Below the pieces are notes generated by a model, which was given only the letters and a program-made list of their open reading frames with translations, was not told the origin of the DNA and did no database searches. Source: Mytilinidion resinicola (Eukaryota; Ascomycota; Dothideomycetes; Mytilinidiales; Mytilinidiaceae). Taken from it: a stretch of 64,000 nt of DNA. The stretch is taken from contig NW_022985463.1 in assembly GCF_010093595.1 (NCBI RefSeq), positions 5,323-69,322 of the forward strand, given 5' to 3'. This document shows positions 12,051 to 23,567 of the stretch, in pieces (the first letter of the stretch is position 1; every line of letters begins with the position of its first letter). Made by a program: the position numbers and the translations under genes.

Positions 12051-14406
12051 TGCCACCAGCATGCTCCGTCACTACAATGCCCTTCTTTCAGCTAGGCGCC
12101 TCGATCTTCCCGTCTCCTGTTCTATCCAATGACGTTCCTATGTTCATTCCGGGGTTGTTGGTGTGGCGCATCTTGCATTTCAGCTCTCAGAGATAAGGCA
12201 ACATGTTGATAGATATGGGTTTCTCGTTTGTAAGATTTAGATGACCCGGTTACGAAGTCGCTTCTGCCTTTCTTTTCCTGCTTCTATGTCGTTAACTGAA
12301 GCATGATACCCCCCTTTTCTGAAACCTGTTCGGTCTTTTTCGTATACTCTTCGCGAACTGCCTCTTCCGTAGTCTAACTTCCGCTGGCGCTGATCTCCTC
12401 AAGATCCCACTTTTGCACAGTGCTCGTGGCTTAGAATTCGATATCAGTGATATTAAGCCGGCCATATCTTGGATATTAGTGGGTGAGCATGCCTCTAACT
12501 TTGTTGGTCGCCGGTGAGAGCTGTCCAATGAACACCAAGCGTTCCCGATCCGTGGATCCTGATCCTTGCCCTATCCGTATGTCCGTGTCCGTGCGGGGGG
12601 TGTGCATCCTCTTGAGAATCAATCCTCACCCTATGGAATAGTGAGGCTGCAGAGGCAGATGATTATACAGCTTGCACAGCCCGCCTGAGGATCGAGGCAG
12701 GGAATACCAAGTTTCGTCCCACACCTTTTCGGCCAGTGATCAAGTGTTCGCTCTCAGTTTCATTTTGATGTCGCTCCATTTCACTCTTTCGGTCCAGTCC
12801 CTACTCGCTAGGTAGCAGATGGTAGACCGTGGACCCCACGGCGGAACAAGCAAAATGTCTCGATTATGGTGGTAGGTGGCACGACTCATTTGACACTGCT
12901 TCTAAGCCACCTCGCTCGACCCCGCAGCCCTGTGGGGGTGATTGACTAATACCCAGCTGTATCTAACACGACTATTTTGGCTAGTTTCCTCACAAGCATA
13001 ACCCAGCAAGCGCAGCGGCGTGGCGCCATGGGCCAGCCCGGCGGCGCGGGACGAATCGTGGGCAGAGTGGGTCTCTCCCGAGCATAAAAACGCACGGACT
13101 GGGCTGTGAATGTGAAAGTCTTCCGATTTTAGAGTGGCATGTCAACAGGAAGGCAACCAACGTCGTGTTGTCGATTTCGGTTGACGTGACATTTGTACGC
13201 TGTGAAGCGTCGGACTTGGAGAACACACCCGCAAGGCGGCAGAGCACACGGCGTAGCAAACGAGCTCAGCTTGCCCCTATGCAGCTTCCCGAGTCCTTCA
13301 CTGTGCTCACCCCCATGATTCGTGCGAAATAGCCCACGTGGGAGGCCTAATCCCACTTCTCCTTCAAACGTGCACTGCCCGCGGGCCTGACTTTGAGATG
13401 TGGAAATCATGGGTTGGTGCTCCGTAAGATCCTGGATGACTCCTAGACGGCATCTCCGTTGTGATGTTTGCCTAAAGCGGCCCGAGCATGACCGGTTACG
13501 AATGCAGGTGCTGCAGTGCTGATGCACGAGAAGATGCACGGTGGATCAATGCGCAGCTTTCCCCGCGATTTAATGGAGTCACGTCTCCGTGCCGATCAGT
13601 CATGAGCGTGACTGGTCCGTATACGCGCTGCTCTCGAATTTTGGTAAGGCCGAGTGGTATCCAGAGCCTCCAAGACTGATATGCCGAAACTTGAGCTGCT
13701 CTCTGGCTGATTCGAGCGAAGTCGATTGGATGACGAACTTAGTACCTAATAGCTTCAATACCCAATGACCTACAGTCCTCCCACTCTTGAAGCAGCCAAG
13801 CTTTAAGGCAAGCGTTTTCGACAAGCACGCGAGAAAGGCTATCCTCCAATATCGCGTAAGGGGTGGTAAGTTGGACGAGGCCAGAAGCCACCCAATGAAG
13901 TGTATGCGCCCTGCTGCCGCTTTGAAAGATCAAGCTACATGAGCCGAGTTGAGAGAAACCGACTTTGTAATTTACGCGTATGGGAAGCGGTCTAAAGAAG
14001 TCATTACAAAATACAGGTTATGGATGTACGTGTGAATTGAAAAAAACAAAGTAGATCAGATAAACGATCGGGGGTACGGACTAGCAATACCTGAGTGTCG
14101 AACACGAAATCTAAGGGAAGGTCCCTTGGTCCCAAAGTTCTCTTTCATCCTCCAGTACCGGATACCCGAAATCGACGCTCTGCAAATAAATTCTGCCCAA
14201 CTGCTAGTAAGAACGTTTCGAGCTCTGTATCAATGAGACCTCTAAACGCACATGCTTCCATTCAAAGCAAATATGACACAAACATGATAATCGCGCGATA
14301 TAGGATTCAGACTTGCTCGAGCCATGGGAAGATCTCGTTGAAGTTGAAGGAATGACGACCACAAGCCAGGCAACGTAACAACGTCGTATATCGCTCACTT
14401 CTCTCC
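12051..14406. other. Gene-poor spacer within the DUF6590 cluster
   Basis: About 2.4 kb separates module 2 from module 3. It lies downstream of the genes on both sides (convergent 3' ends). I see no family motif in the short open frames and no clear relic of either cluster family. Confidence 0.5.
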
Positions 14407-16545
14407 TCAAGAGCGCGGTGATTTTTTGTTCTTGTGACGATCAGGTCCTCCATCGGGTCCTTCGGGAGGCAATTTCTTGGGAACTGGTAGGCTATTTGAT
14501 TGGGGGTATATGCTCCCAGTGTTGCTTTCGCTACGTGATCTTCGATGTGGTGAAGGCGGCAGCTCTCCTCTAGAGGATCTCCGTACTTCTTGTGACTCGC
14601 CACTTTCGTTCATCGGCGAGGCGGATCTTGACAATTCTAACGTGCGAGAAGAGGTAGAAACTACCGTGAGCGGTGGACTGGGCACTGAGGGTCCATTCAG
14701 TGTATATGTCCACGGCTGGTGGCTGTTTCCGAAAGGCTCAGCGGTCGCTGGTGGAGGGGTTCTCATATATTCTGCTCGTCTGAAAGGGTCACTGAACGGC
14801 AGGTTTAAAGTCGCAAAAGATTTGAACTCATTTACATCAATTTTGATGTCTCCAATATCCCCTGGGTCTGATCGAGGCCGGTCATCGGTTTTTTCAGGCT
14901 GGATACGGAGCTTCTGGGTCTGTTCATTTGGGGGTTCAAGGTAAATCGGGTCAAGATTTAGCGTAGGCTTAGATTTGCCATCTACTTCCTGCGAGTCTAA
15001 GCGCGGAGAAGGAAGAGCTGGTGTGGTATTAGGTTCTTGGTTGACTTGAGACATATCCAGCAGAGTTACCTGCAAGGGATGAGATAAGGACGGAGTCGGA
15101 GTTTCTTCATGTGTCGGAGATGGCACGCATTGATCTTCTCGTGTCAGTGTAGGGGGCTCCGTTTCCTCTTGATTGCTGGGACGAGCATTTCTATAGAGAC
15201 TATCGGTATCGCCGGAGCTTCCCGCGGAATCCGGAAGTGTTTCATTCGACTTTATCTGGGGTGGTGTAGGAGCAAGCTTAACAATGGCAGGCGGCCTCGA
15301 AGTGGCTTCTGTGTGTTTCGAACTCGAAGAAGGGCTCGGCCTTTCTCTGCCTGCGGCTGTAGATCCATTTTCTTCGGCACTCACGTGCGACACCTGACTA
15401 TCTCTTCCACTCCGGGCGACGGAACTGCCAGAGGTTTCATCATTCCAACGCTGAATCATTATCTGCCAAAAGGAGGACTCGTCAAGGTCCTCATTGTATA
15501 AGCCAGAGAGGAAAGCCTTGAAGCGAGCTTTCTCAAGTGAAGATGCGTCCATAGTATCAAGTAGCCACTGACCGACTCTTCTTCTGTTGCTTGGATTTTC
15601 GTCCCCATACATAGCTAGGTTGCTTTCAGTCTTCGCCCGTGATATTGTCTCAATGTTTGCAGTTGGTAAAGGCATCGTAGACGATCCCGAAGGATCCGAG
15701 GCTCGGCGACCAATGATAAGGGAAGGGCGACTGCTACTCAGCAGCTCTTGCTTCAGATTTCTTTCTTTGACATCGACAGCAACGAGCTTCTCGATGACCA
15801 CGCTTGCTTGCCGTTGAATTCCGTCCTTTTCCTTCTCTATTTCCGGGGGTGTCGAAAAGTCGGCGATTATCCGTAGTTTATGGTCATCCATGAGAAACAT
15901 CTCTTGCTCCCGGAGGCCGTTGAACTGATCTTCGAGCTGGCGCTTCTCCATCGCAGTAGTGATAAGGTCGCGGGTAAGTCTCTCTGTGATATCTTCAGCA
16001 GCTGGTTGAGAGATGGCATGTGGCGTAGTAGGCCCGCTGTCCGAGAACTCGCTGTTACCGTTCTCATCGCTATCTTCTGGGAAGGAATCCAGCATGTCAT
16101 ACTGATAAAAGTCGTCTTCCTTTTCGATGAAGCGCCACTCTGAGGCACTGAATACTTTCTGGGCTTCGGAATAGTCGTCTTCAAGTTTTCCAATGATATC
16201 TCGTGCTGCTTGAACCTTCAGGTATTTTTCGTGGAGATCCGGCGGCAGATATATGCCTTGTTGCTCGCAAAATTGCCTGAGGCTAGTCATAAACGAAGCC
16301 TCGTCATTCCCAGCTCTCTCTCGATATAAACGAATGGCCTCCAGTATGCCCCGAAGATCCACTCGCTCGATAACTAACCCTTCCCTTGACTTTGCGAGCT
16401 GTTTGTGTAGGTTTTGGACATTCTCTAAATGTCGGCGGTAATGTCGGCGGGCAGCCTTCGAACGGCGTACTTGACCTCGACGGGAGATGGGAGGGTCATG
16501 CGACTGCCTCGCTGGACCTGCAGTCAAGTCTTGTTCTGTCGACAT
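14407..16545 (-). CDS. Coiled-coil protein (paralog 3 of 3)
   Basis: Single exon of 712 residues from ATG 16545. Residues about 25-165 form an Arg-rich coiled coil with an EDDYSEAQ segment matching the EDDYEE segment of the paralog at 1690-3714. A second helical block spans about 200-290. The motif NRRRVGQWLL lies near residue 320-330. The C-terminal half is Ser/Pro/Thr-rich and disordered, ending with a basic Ser site (SPHRRSRSES). Start choice: ATG 16545 opens directly into the conserved region. It is divergent from the DUF6590 gene at 17371. Function unknown; no enzymatic motif is visible. Confidence 0.82.
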   Translation of the reverse strand: MSTEQDLTAGPARQSHDPPISRRGQVRRSKAARRHYRRHLENVQNLHKQLAKSREGLVIERVDLRGILEAIRLYRERAGNDEASFMTSLRQFCEQQGIYLPPDLHEKYLKVQAARDIIGKLEDDYSEAQKVFSASEWRFIEKEDDFYQYDMLDSFPEDSDENGNSEFSDSGPTTPHAISQPAAEDITERLTRDLITTAMEKRQLEDQFNGLREQEMFLMDDHKLRIIADFSTPPEIEKEKDGIQRQASVVIEKLVAVDVKERNLKQELLSSSRPSLIIGRRASDPSGSSTMPLPTANIETISRAKTESNLAMYGDENPSNRRRVGQWLLDTMDASSLEKARFKAFLSGLYNEDLDESSFWQIMIQRWNDETSGSSVARSGRDSQVSHVSAEENGSTAAGRERPSPSSSSKHTEATSRPPAIVKLAPTPPQIKSNETLPDSAGSSGDTDSLYRNARPSNQEETEPPTLTREDQCVPSPTHEETPTPSLSHPLQVTLLDMSQVNQEPNTTPALPSPRLDSQEVDGKSKPTLNLDPIYLEPPNEQTQKLRIQPEKTDDRPRSDPGDIGDIKIDVNEFKSFATLNLPFSDPFRRAEYMRTPPPATAEPFGNSHQPWTYTLNGPSVPSPPLTVVSTSSRTLELSRSASPMNESGESQEVRRSSRGELPPSPHRRSRSESNTGSIYPQSNSLPVPKKLPPEGPDGGPDRHKNKKSPRS

Positions 16546-17370
16546 CGTAGGTCCAAGGCTGGTAAATTGATAGCCGGTGATTCTTTGAGATTAGTTTGTT
16601 GCCATCTTGCTCAAAGGATTTCGGATACGCTGGGACGAATGATCAGGAACGGTGGCCGATTGCGTTTGAAAAGTAAAACAGTAGTTGTTCGACGCGTGCC
16701 TCCCTTCATAGCATTCTAGCAACACTCATCAGCCACAAAGAGAGGAATACGTGGATATATGTGACAGGTTGCGGCGTACGGCATGATAGTGTCCAACGTC
16801 GGCTGAATGCAGCTTCAAGCATCAAACGGTGGTGGTCCTAGGACCTTTGAAACTGGCACATCCGGGACTCTAATCCAGGAGGCGCGTATGGCATTCTCGT
16901 CCTCACATACCTAGCCTCTAGCGCCGGGGCTGCGGCTCAATAATAATACGATATATTGTAAAAAGGCAATTACAAGGGATTAGACTTGCGGCAAGGGCGA
17001 AACGGAGGGGGCACGCCACGCAGCGCACACCCAGCGCCCCGGAGCAGTGCACCCACCGTGATTCATGGATCGTGATCGGTGAGAAGACAACCGGCCCCAT
17101 TTGCTGCGCTAAAAGCGGCGAGAAGGCGCCGGCCCGTGTGGACCCATCCCTGTCGACGCAGGTAGCTCCCTTGCAAACCACCGACATCCCCCCGGACCTC
17201 AGCATGTGCTCGATGTGCGAAATGGCGGGGAAGCCGTGTCCACAGTGCACCGCTGGCAAAAATGACGCTTGATCAAATGCAGGTGCAGAGCCTCAATCGT
17301 AGTGAAGGGGCGTATATATAGGTCTTGCGTTCGCCGTCAAATGATGGGATGAAGCAGCAATCCGGTAGTC
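16546..17370. promoter_or_regulatory. Shared divergent promoter region, module 3
   Basis: An 825-bp gap between the divergent coiled-coil and DUF6590 genes. Short open frames occur on both strands, but none has motifs. Confidence 0.5.
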
Positions 17371-18833
17371 ATGGCTGACCCGAATCAGTGGAACTGGAGC
17401 CCCCAGTACCAAAAGTATTACCGCGTTACATTCGACTCAGATGGTAGGACTGACTGTCCGATTGAGTCTGACCAGAGCAGGCAAACACGCTGACCTTTTT
17501 TACAGGCCAGCCAGTGTACCATTGGTCGACAGCTACACCTCAGCGAACGCCAAAGTAAGTGTTCTCGGAAGCCTCATAGAGGCTGGGGTAAGTAAGCTGG
17601 AATGGGCTGACGTGTAGTAGTAGACGTAACACAGGCGATTCTTGGAATGACTCTGCATTGGGTGGCAGCCCCCCATCAGCATCGCAGGACTCTCCGACGT
17701 CGACCTATCCCTCATACCCACAATATGGGCAGCAATCTTTGGATCCCAGCTCTGCTCACGCATACCCGCAAGACCTTGAGAATCAGACGTCGAAAAATGA
17801 TACTACCTCCAACCCAGGATTAGGACGCAACCCAGCGTATCTGACATCGACTTCTGCTTATTCGACGGCTACCCCTGCATACTCACAGACCGCTGGGTAT
17901 CCCGCATCGACTAGCAATGCTTCATCAAACCTTCCTGGGCAGGCACCAAGACCTGATGTCTCAGTCCCGGCACCATTGCCTACTCCTGGTGAGCCAAGTC
18001 TTCGTTGGTATCTGGTCTAAGAAGCAAACGAGCTCAGGGACTGACTAATTATTTTAGATGAAGGCAAATTGCACATCCGAGGGAATCTTTCTCTTGGTAC
18101 AGCGGAACCGCTTGACCCAAGTATGTTTGGTTCTATCAAATCCGCACTTTTGCTGACTCTTACTAGGCTACCGTTTGAGAACCAATGCCGGCCAGTTCTT
18201 CAGGAAAGGGAGGGTAATTGCTATTTCAATGATTACTTGACGCCGCTTATAATTTCTTTAGATGTTTTCGGTACTGTTTACCGAAAGTTACGGCGAAACC
18301 CCTCCTAGACCAGACAATGAAAACGCCAGCGTGGTAGGAAATCGCGCAGTTCGAAAAGATCCGAACATCAGCGTTGTGAAGCACAACGAGTTAGTGTACT
18401 CGCAGATTCGCCGCTTTATATCTGTTGATAACAAACACGGGTTTTGCTACGCCTGGTGAGTGTCGGAATTCCAAAAGAAACTCTGCATACAAAGGTAGGA
18501 TGATGAGACTGACCTGATAGCCCAATATTCACGTACGGAGGGCAAGGCACGCTAAAGAGGGGCTGTAGACCCGAAGACCACTCCATCGTCTACTATGCTG
18601 GACTTCAGATGCCCACGCCCCTTCCAGGAGAAATCAGAATCACGAAGCCTCCTATTGGGGTTATACCCACAGCGAACGATACTTCACTCACACAAATGGA
18701 CGTTGCTTCGCGCCTCAACTTCGGAAAGGCTTACTTGATAGAATACAACGTGAAGGTGAAGGATCACGGGAAAGTCCGCGCCGAAGACATGGACACTCTG
18801 ATCTATCACTATAAGAAGGAGCTGAACGGGTAG
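17371..18833 (+). CDS. DUF6590 protein
   Basis: Seven-exon model join(17371..17443, 17506..17554, 17621..17988, 18058..18120, 18167..18213, 18262..18455, 18521..18833), 368 residues. The N-terminal aromatic motif reads WNWSPQYQKYYR...GQPVYHW. A Ser/Tyr/Pro-rich linker follows. The DUF6590 domain (about 185-366) shows FFRKGR, MFSVLFTE, QIRRFI, PIFTYGGQG, HSIVYYAG, LPGEIRITKPPIGV and NFGKAYLIEYNVKV. Exon 5 is 47 nt. The third exon acceptor is a repeated TAG (17617/17620), so one residue is ambiguous. It is the closest relative of the gene at 19728, which follows on the same strand: a tandem duplication. Confidence 0.88.
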
Positions 18834-19727
18834 TGATGAATCGTACTAGGAGTCTGAGTCAAGAACTCGGAGATCGAACAATACGTTGAACCTCGACATG
18901 GTTCTCAATTCCTTAGCGTTACGAACCTGTTACGAAACCCATTACGTCTGCCTTTGTGGCTATACTCTAGCCACGAAGCTTGTCCTTTTGCCCCTCGGCC
19001 TCTCCTTACTTGGAATTTGGACGGTTTTCATTCTTGCGGCGTATCACATCCACGGTATCTTACCAAACGCGACGTATGATTATGATCATAGTCATGGTCA
19101 TGAAGATTCCGGTCTACTTCAGGATTATGGAAGGCGATTCTCAACAATCGCTGGCAGCTCATCTTTAGTTCTTCTGTCGGTCGTATTTAGCAAATCCTCT
19201 GATTACTTCCTCGGCGGACTTCGTTGCCGGCTCTGACTTCCATGATGAATAACCTGAAATCATGATTGGTAGCAACTAGTGCCCGCGCAGTTGGATCCCC
19301 GATACTCATTCGGTACCGCCACGCATTTGCCAAGCTTGATCGATCAGCACCATGCCAACGTCCTAGAGAGTTTTCGACAAGCTGAAGCCCAATATTCGCT
19401 CCTCATAAGCAATTTGCAAATCATAGTCGATGGCGTCAATGCCTGCTGGCTTGAGCTAACCGCCTCGGATCGGTGCAAGCCGGGGCCTAGGGTGATATGC
19501 AGCACCACCCCTCACATGCAGCACACGTATCGAAAGTGGGGGAGATTAGCCAATTCTTCCTGCAATGCAGGCTTCTGGTGCTCGTGATCCTTTTAGACAG
19601 CTTCCAGCTGAGCATACGCAGAGCCGCATGGAGTCAAGGGGTGCGGCCAGCGTATAAACCATTCGGCGTCCGAACCTGTGCAGCATGAAGATCGTAACAA
19701 GCTACTCATTTCGACTCGTACGGAACC
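18834..19727. other. Spacer between tandem DUF6590 genes
   Basis: This holds the 3' untranslated region of the upstream gene and the promoter of the downstream one. A hydrophobic open frame from ATG 18898 to 19236 begins 65 nt after the preceding stop. It has no recognisable family and is not called as a gene. Confidence 0.45.
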
Positions 19728-20763
19728 ATGGCATCCGGAAATATCGTGTGGACCTGGAGCGAATCATACAAGAACCACTTTTACATCACCTACGATTCCC
19801 AAGGTATTGCGACAAGCTCTTACATCACCGCGATATCCACTGACACGACCAAGGGAATCCTTCGTATGTCTGGGCCACCACTGATCAGAGACGCGACTCA
19901 GGCCGTAAGTTAGGTCATTTTGCCCAATTGAACACTACCTGCATCCATTCAGTAGCTCCTTATACGTAGTAAGCTAACGCATGATTGGTGGATGCAGAGT
20001 TTGAGACAGGAAACCACATCCATGGGACGGACGGCGAATATGAGCAATTGGATCCGAGTAAAGCCGATGACTGACAGATGGAAGCCGAACGTTGCTAACG
20101 TTTCCAGGCTACACGGTCAGACAGGATGCCCGGACATTTTTCCGCAGGGGAAGGGTAGGTCTTTTGCTGAAGTGAGATGAGTCCCTACTGATTACCGCGC
20201 ACAGTTGTTCTCCGTTCTTTTCAGTGAAGGCATGGGAGAAACCGCGAGGATGCAGGACAGGGACTGTGTCACCGTGGTGAAATATGGCGGCAAGGTGTTT
20301 ACTCAGATACGACGATTTGGTAAGAAAAGCAAGCTTTTCCACCAATGCTCTCAACTAAGCCGAGTGTTAGTCGTCGTGGGTGAGAAGAAAGGTTTTTCCT
20401 ATGGCTGGTAAGCTAGTATCCTCGCTTTCGCATCTATCTGCTTCTGATCGATTCAGCCCCATATATACATATAAGGATCGCGCGACTACCAAACCTGGAT
20501 GTCGACCTTCTGAGCATGCGGTTGTCTACTATAGCACGCTGCAATCACCCACACTTCTCCCAGGTGAGACAGATTTGGTCAAAAAGCCTATCGGCGTCAA
20601 GCCGTCGGATCCGAACCAACAGCCCATGAATACCGCATCCCGTATACGGTTCGGCAAAGTCTACCCCATAGACTGGAACGTCAAAGTCAAAGATCTTGGG
20701 AAAGTGATTGATGAAGATATGGAGCGGCTGCTCGCCTACTACACCAAGGAACTCACTGGGTAA
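19728..20763 (+). CDS. Compact DUF6590 protein
   Basis: Seven-exon model join(19728..19803, 19854..19904, 19998..20057, 20108..20154, 20205..20319, 20371..20407, 20457..20763), 230 residues. It has the aromatic N-terminal motif (VWTWSESYKNHFYITYDS, then NPSYVW) and almost no linker before the DUF6590 domain (about 63-229): FFRRGR, LFSVLFSE, QIRRF, PIYTYKD, HAVVYYSTL, LPGETDLVKKPIGV, RFGKVYPIDWNVKV. Exon positions match its neighbour at 17371, including the 47-nt exon, with one extra intron splitting the RRF/VVVGEKKG segment. This is the minimal form of the family in the window. It lacks a paired coiled-coil gene of its own; the next gene is the unrelated helicase. Confidence 0.87.
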
Positions 20764-21352
20764 TTGATGACCAGAAGCGAAGTTCTGGCCTCCAAAGAAC
20801 CTATCATACGTGCCTCAGCTCACTCCTGAGTCTGTGGCTTTCAACGAAGCTGAATACGTCTTTTCATAGTGAATTCTTTCTTTCATAGCCTGAAGTTGGG
20901 CGGTGTCAACCAGAAATTGTTCGCTTTTAGGGGGTACGAAGGACGGAAGCAGAGAGCCGGGGACATTACGTTAACGAGACTACGACGACCGTCATACTTG
21001 AGATTCATTAGAATCTCTTAACGAAATATTCCTCCTTCTAGTCAACGCTGAATTATCTCATAGTATGTAGGCAACTGATCTGAGGGATTCTTTCCTGAGC
21101 TTTCCAAACCCCTGAGTGAGGCTATGTGACTTTATGATCTCCAAATAGATGGTCAACTTCCATCCGAACGACAGCAGAAAAAAGATGAAGTGATAAAATC
21201 GAAGTAATACCGTGAAGATATTTGTAGCAGGTCAAAGCTTTGTGGGGCAGTCACGTGAAGATATCTTGGCTAGCCTTGGCATTGTTGCTAAGAAAAATTC
21301 CGAACCTTGACGTCTCCAGAAACCAACACAACTACAACCACCATCCGCTAAG
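20764..21352. other. Intergenic upstream of helicase
   Basis: No gene is visible. It presumably contains the promoter and leader of the helicase gene. Confidence 0.5.
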
Positions 21353-23297
21353 ATGAAACGAAAACTCAACGAAGAGGGCGTCCCGGAAGAGGTGCGCTCT
21401 GCGCCGTCTATGAAATCAGGTTCGAAATTCGAAACGCTGCAGCTTGATCCTCGTCTCATGCGTGGGATTCAAGCGCAGTCGTGGGCAGAGCCGACGAAAG
21501 TGCAATTGGAGGCCATCCCCCTAGCTATGTATGCCGTCTTCCATAGAACTGATTACACTCAAGCTGACAGTATCTAGGGAAGGCAAAGATATCCTCGCCC
21601 GATCCTCCACCGGCACTGGAAAAACCGCCGCCTACCTTTTACCTGTACTCGAGAAGATCCTCCGCAGCAAAACAACGTCAAGCCAGAGACAGACCACAGC
21701 ACTCATACTGCTCCCGACCCGGGAGCTGGCAGGACAGGTCGCAAAGGTCGCGGAGTCGCTTGTGGCGTTCTGCGGACAAGACATACGCGTGGAGAATCTC
21801 GCACGTACAGAGGATGGTCTCGTTCAACGCGCTCGCCTTGCAGACTTCCCGGATATCGTTGTGTCTACTCCGGGTGCAATATCGACCAACTTGAACAACG
21901 GCGCGCTGTCTCCCGATCACCTGGCACACCTCGTAATCGACGAGGCGGACTTAGTTATGAGCTATGAATACGAGAACGATCTCGAAAACATCTCCAAGTC
22001 TTCCCCAAAGGGCGTTCAGTGCTTCCTCATGAGTGCTACTCTATCTTCCGATCTAGACTTTCTGAAAGGCCTTTTCTGTCGAAATCCGGTCATTCTAGAG
22101 CTGGACGATGACGAGAAAGATACAGGCGGTGTCACTCAGTATGTTGTGCGATGCAAGGAGGATGAAAAGTTCTTGTTGGTCTATACTTATTTCATGTTGA
22201 AGACACTTAAGGGGAAGGGTATCATCTTTGTGGGCGATATCGACCGATCATATCGACTGAAATTATTCCTGGAACAGTTCGGTATCAAGAGCGCGGTTCT
22301 AAATTCCGAACTACCAGTCGCCTCCCGCCTACACATTGTGGAACAGTTCAACAAGAATCTTTATGAGATTCTCATTGCCAGTGATGAGAATGAAGTTCTC
22401 GGCAATGAAGGACGAAAGAAGAAGAGTCACAAGGAAAATGAGCAAGAGGAGGGGGTGGATGAAGATGCCGAAAAGAGCAAGACCTCCGATCCGGCAGATG
22501 CCCCGGTGGATGACGATCAGGATGGAGAAAAAGTCACTACAAATGGCAAGGTAACTGAAAAGTCTGGGCCACCAAAGAAAAAGAGGAAAGGACCGAAACT
22601 AGACAAAGACGCCGGCGTTAGCAGAGGCCTCGACTTCCGAAACATCGCCTATGTCCTCAATTTCGACCTTCCTACGAGCTCCAAATCTTACACTCACCGA
22701 ATCGGACGAACAGCACGTGCGGGGCAAACTGGAACGGCCATCTCATTCGTCGTTCCAAAGGAGCATTACCGGAAACACCGTCCGACTACTTTCCCGTCCA
22801 CTGAACACGATGAGGAGGTCATGGCAAAGATTATCGCATCTCAAGAAAAGAAGGGGAAGTCTATTCAGCCCTTAAAAATTGACGATAAACGTCTAGAGCC
22901 CTTCCGGTACAGACTAGCGGACGCTCTGAGAGCCGTGACTCGGATAGCTGTGAGAGAAGCAAGGGTGCGGGAATTGAGGATTGAGCTCTTGACCAGCGAC
23001 AAGCTCAAGCGACATTTCGAAGAGAACCCTGAGTTGAAGCAACAATTGCGCCACGACGGCGAGCTCAGAGCTGTGAGATCGCAACCACACTTAAAGCATG
23101 TTCCTGATTATCTTCTTCCTGGAGGCAAGCAGGCCGCTCAAGATAACGTTGGGTTCATTGGGATGGGCAAGTCAAACGAGAATCGGATTCGGAAGGCAAG
23201 AATGCAAAACAAAGCTCGTGGTAAAGGGAAGAGGCCCGGAGGAAAGAATGCGGACCCACTCAAGACATTCAACGCAAAGGGGCGTGGAAAGAAGTGA
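21353..23297 (+). CDS. DBP9: ATP-dependent RNA helicase, Dbp9/DDX56 type
   Basis: Model join(21353..21528, 21578..23297), 631 residues; the 49-nt intron restores AIPLAMEGKD across the junction. Visible DEAD-box motifs in order: Q-motif region (PTKVQLEAIPLA), Walker A (STGTGKT, near 69-75), PTREL, TPG, DEAD (about 180-183), SAT, RGLDF and HRIGRTARAGQ. An acidic/Lys-rich insertion of about 85 residues splits the second RecA domain before RGLDF, as in the Dbp9 family. The C-terminal tail is Lys/Arg-rich (GKGKRPGGKN). Dbp9 acts in the nucleolus in early 60S ribosomal subunit assembly. The gene is essential housekeeping and unrelated to the cluster on its left. Confidence 0.93.
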
Positions 23298-23567
23298 GAT
23301 AGTTACAGAAAGTATGAATAGTATGTAGACTTCAGGAGTATCCAATCCCACGTCTACATCTCTCTTTGACTTGAATGATAGGTGTTATATGAGTGCCTCT
23401 TCCAGACGCCGCTGGATACCTAGCCACTATAACAGCAAACTTGCCCCAACATCTCCCCAAGCCCACCTGGGCGCCCATGGCGATGATAGTAAGAATAACG
23501 AGACCCCAGATCTCTGCACCAGCCCCCGCAAGGACCTTCTCAGCCTTCCTCCCCCCTTTCCCCGCTC

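Noticed and set aside
18898..19236. Hydrophobic small frame between tandem DUF6590 genes
   Set aside because: It lies in the 3' untranslated region of the upstream gene and lacks a family signature or independent promoter space.
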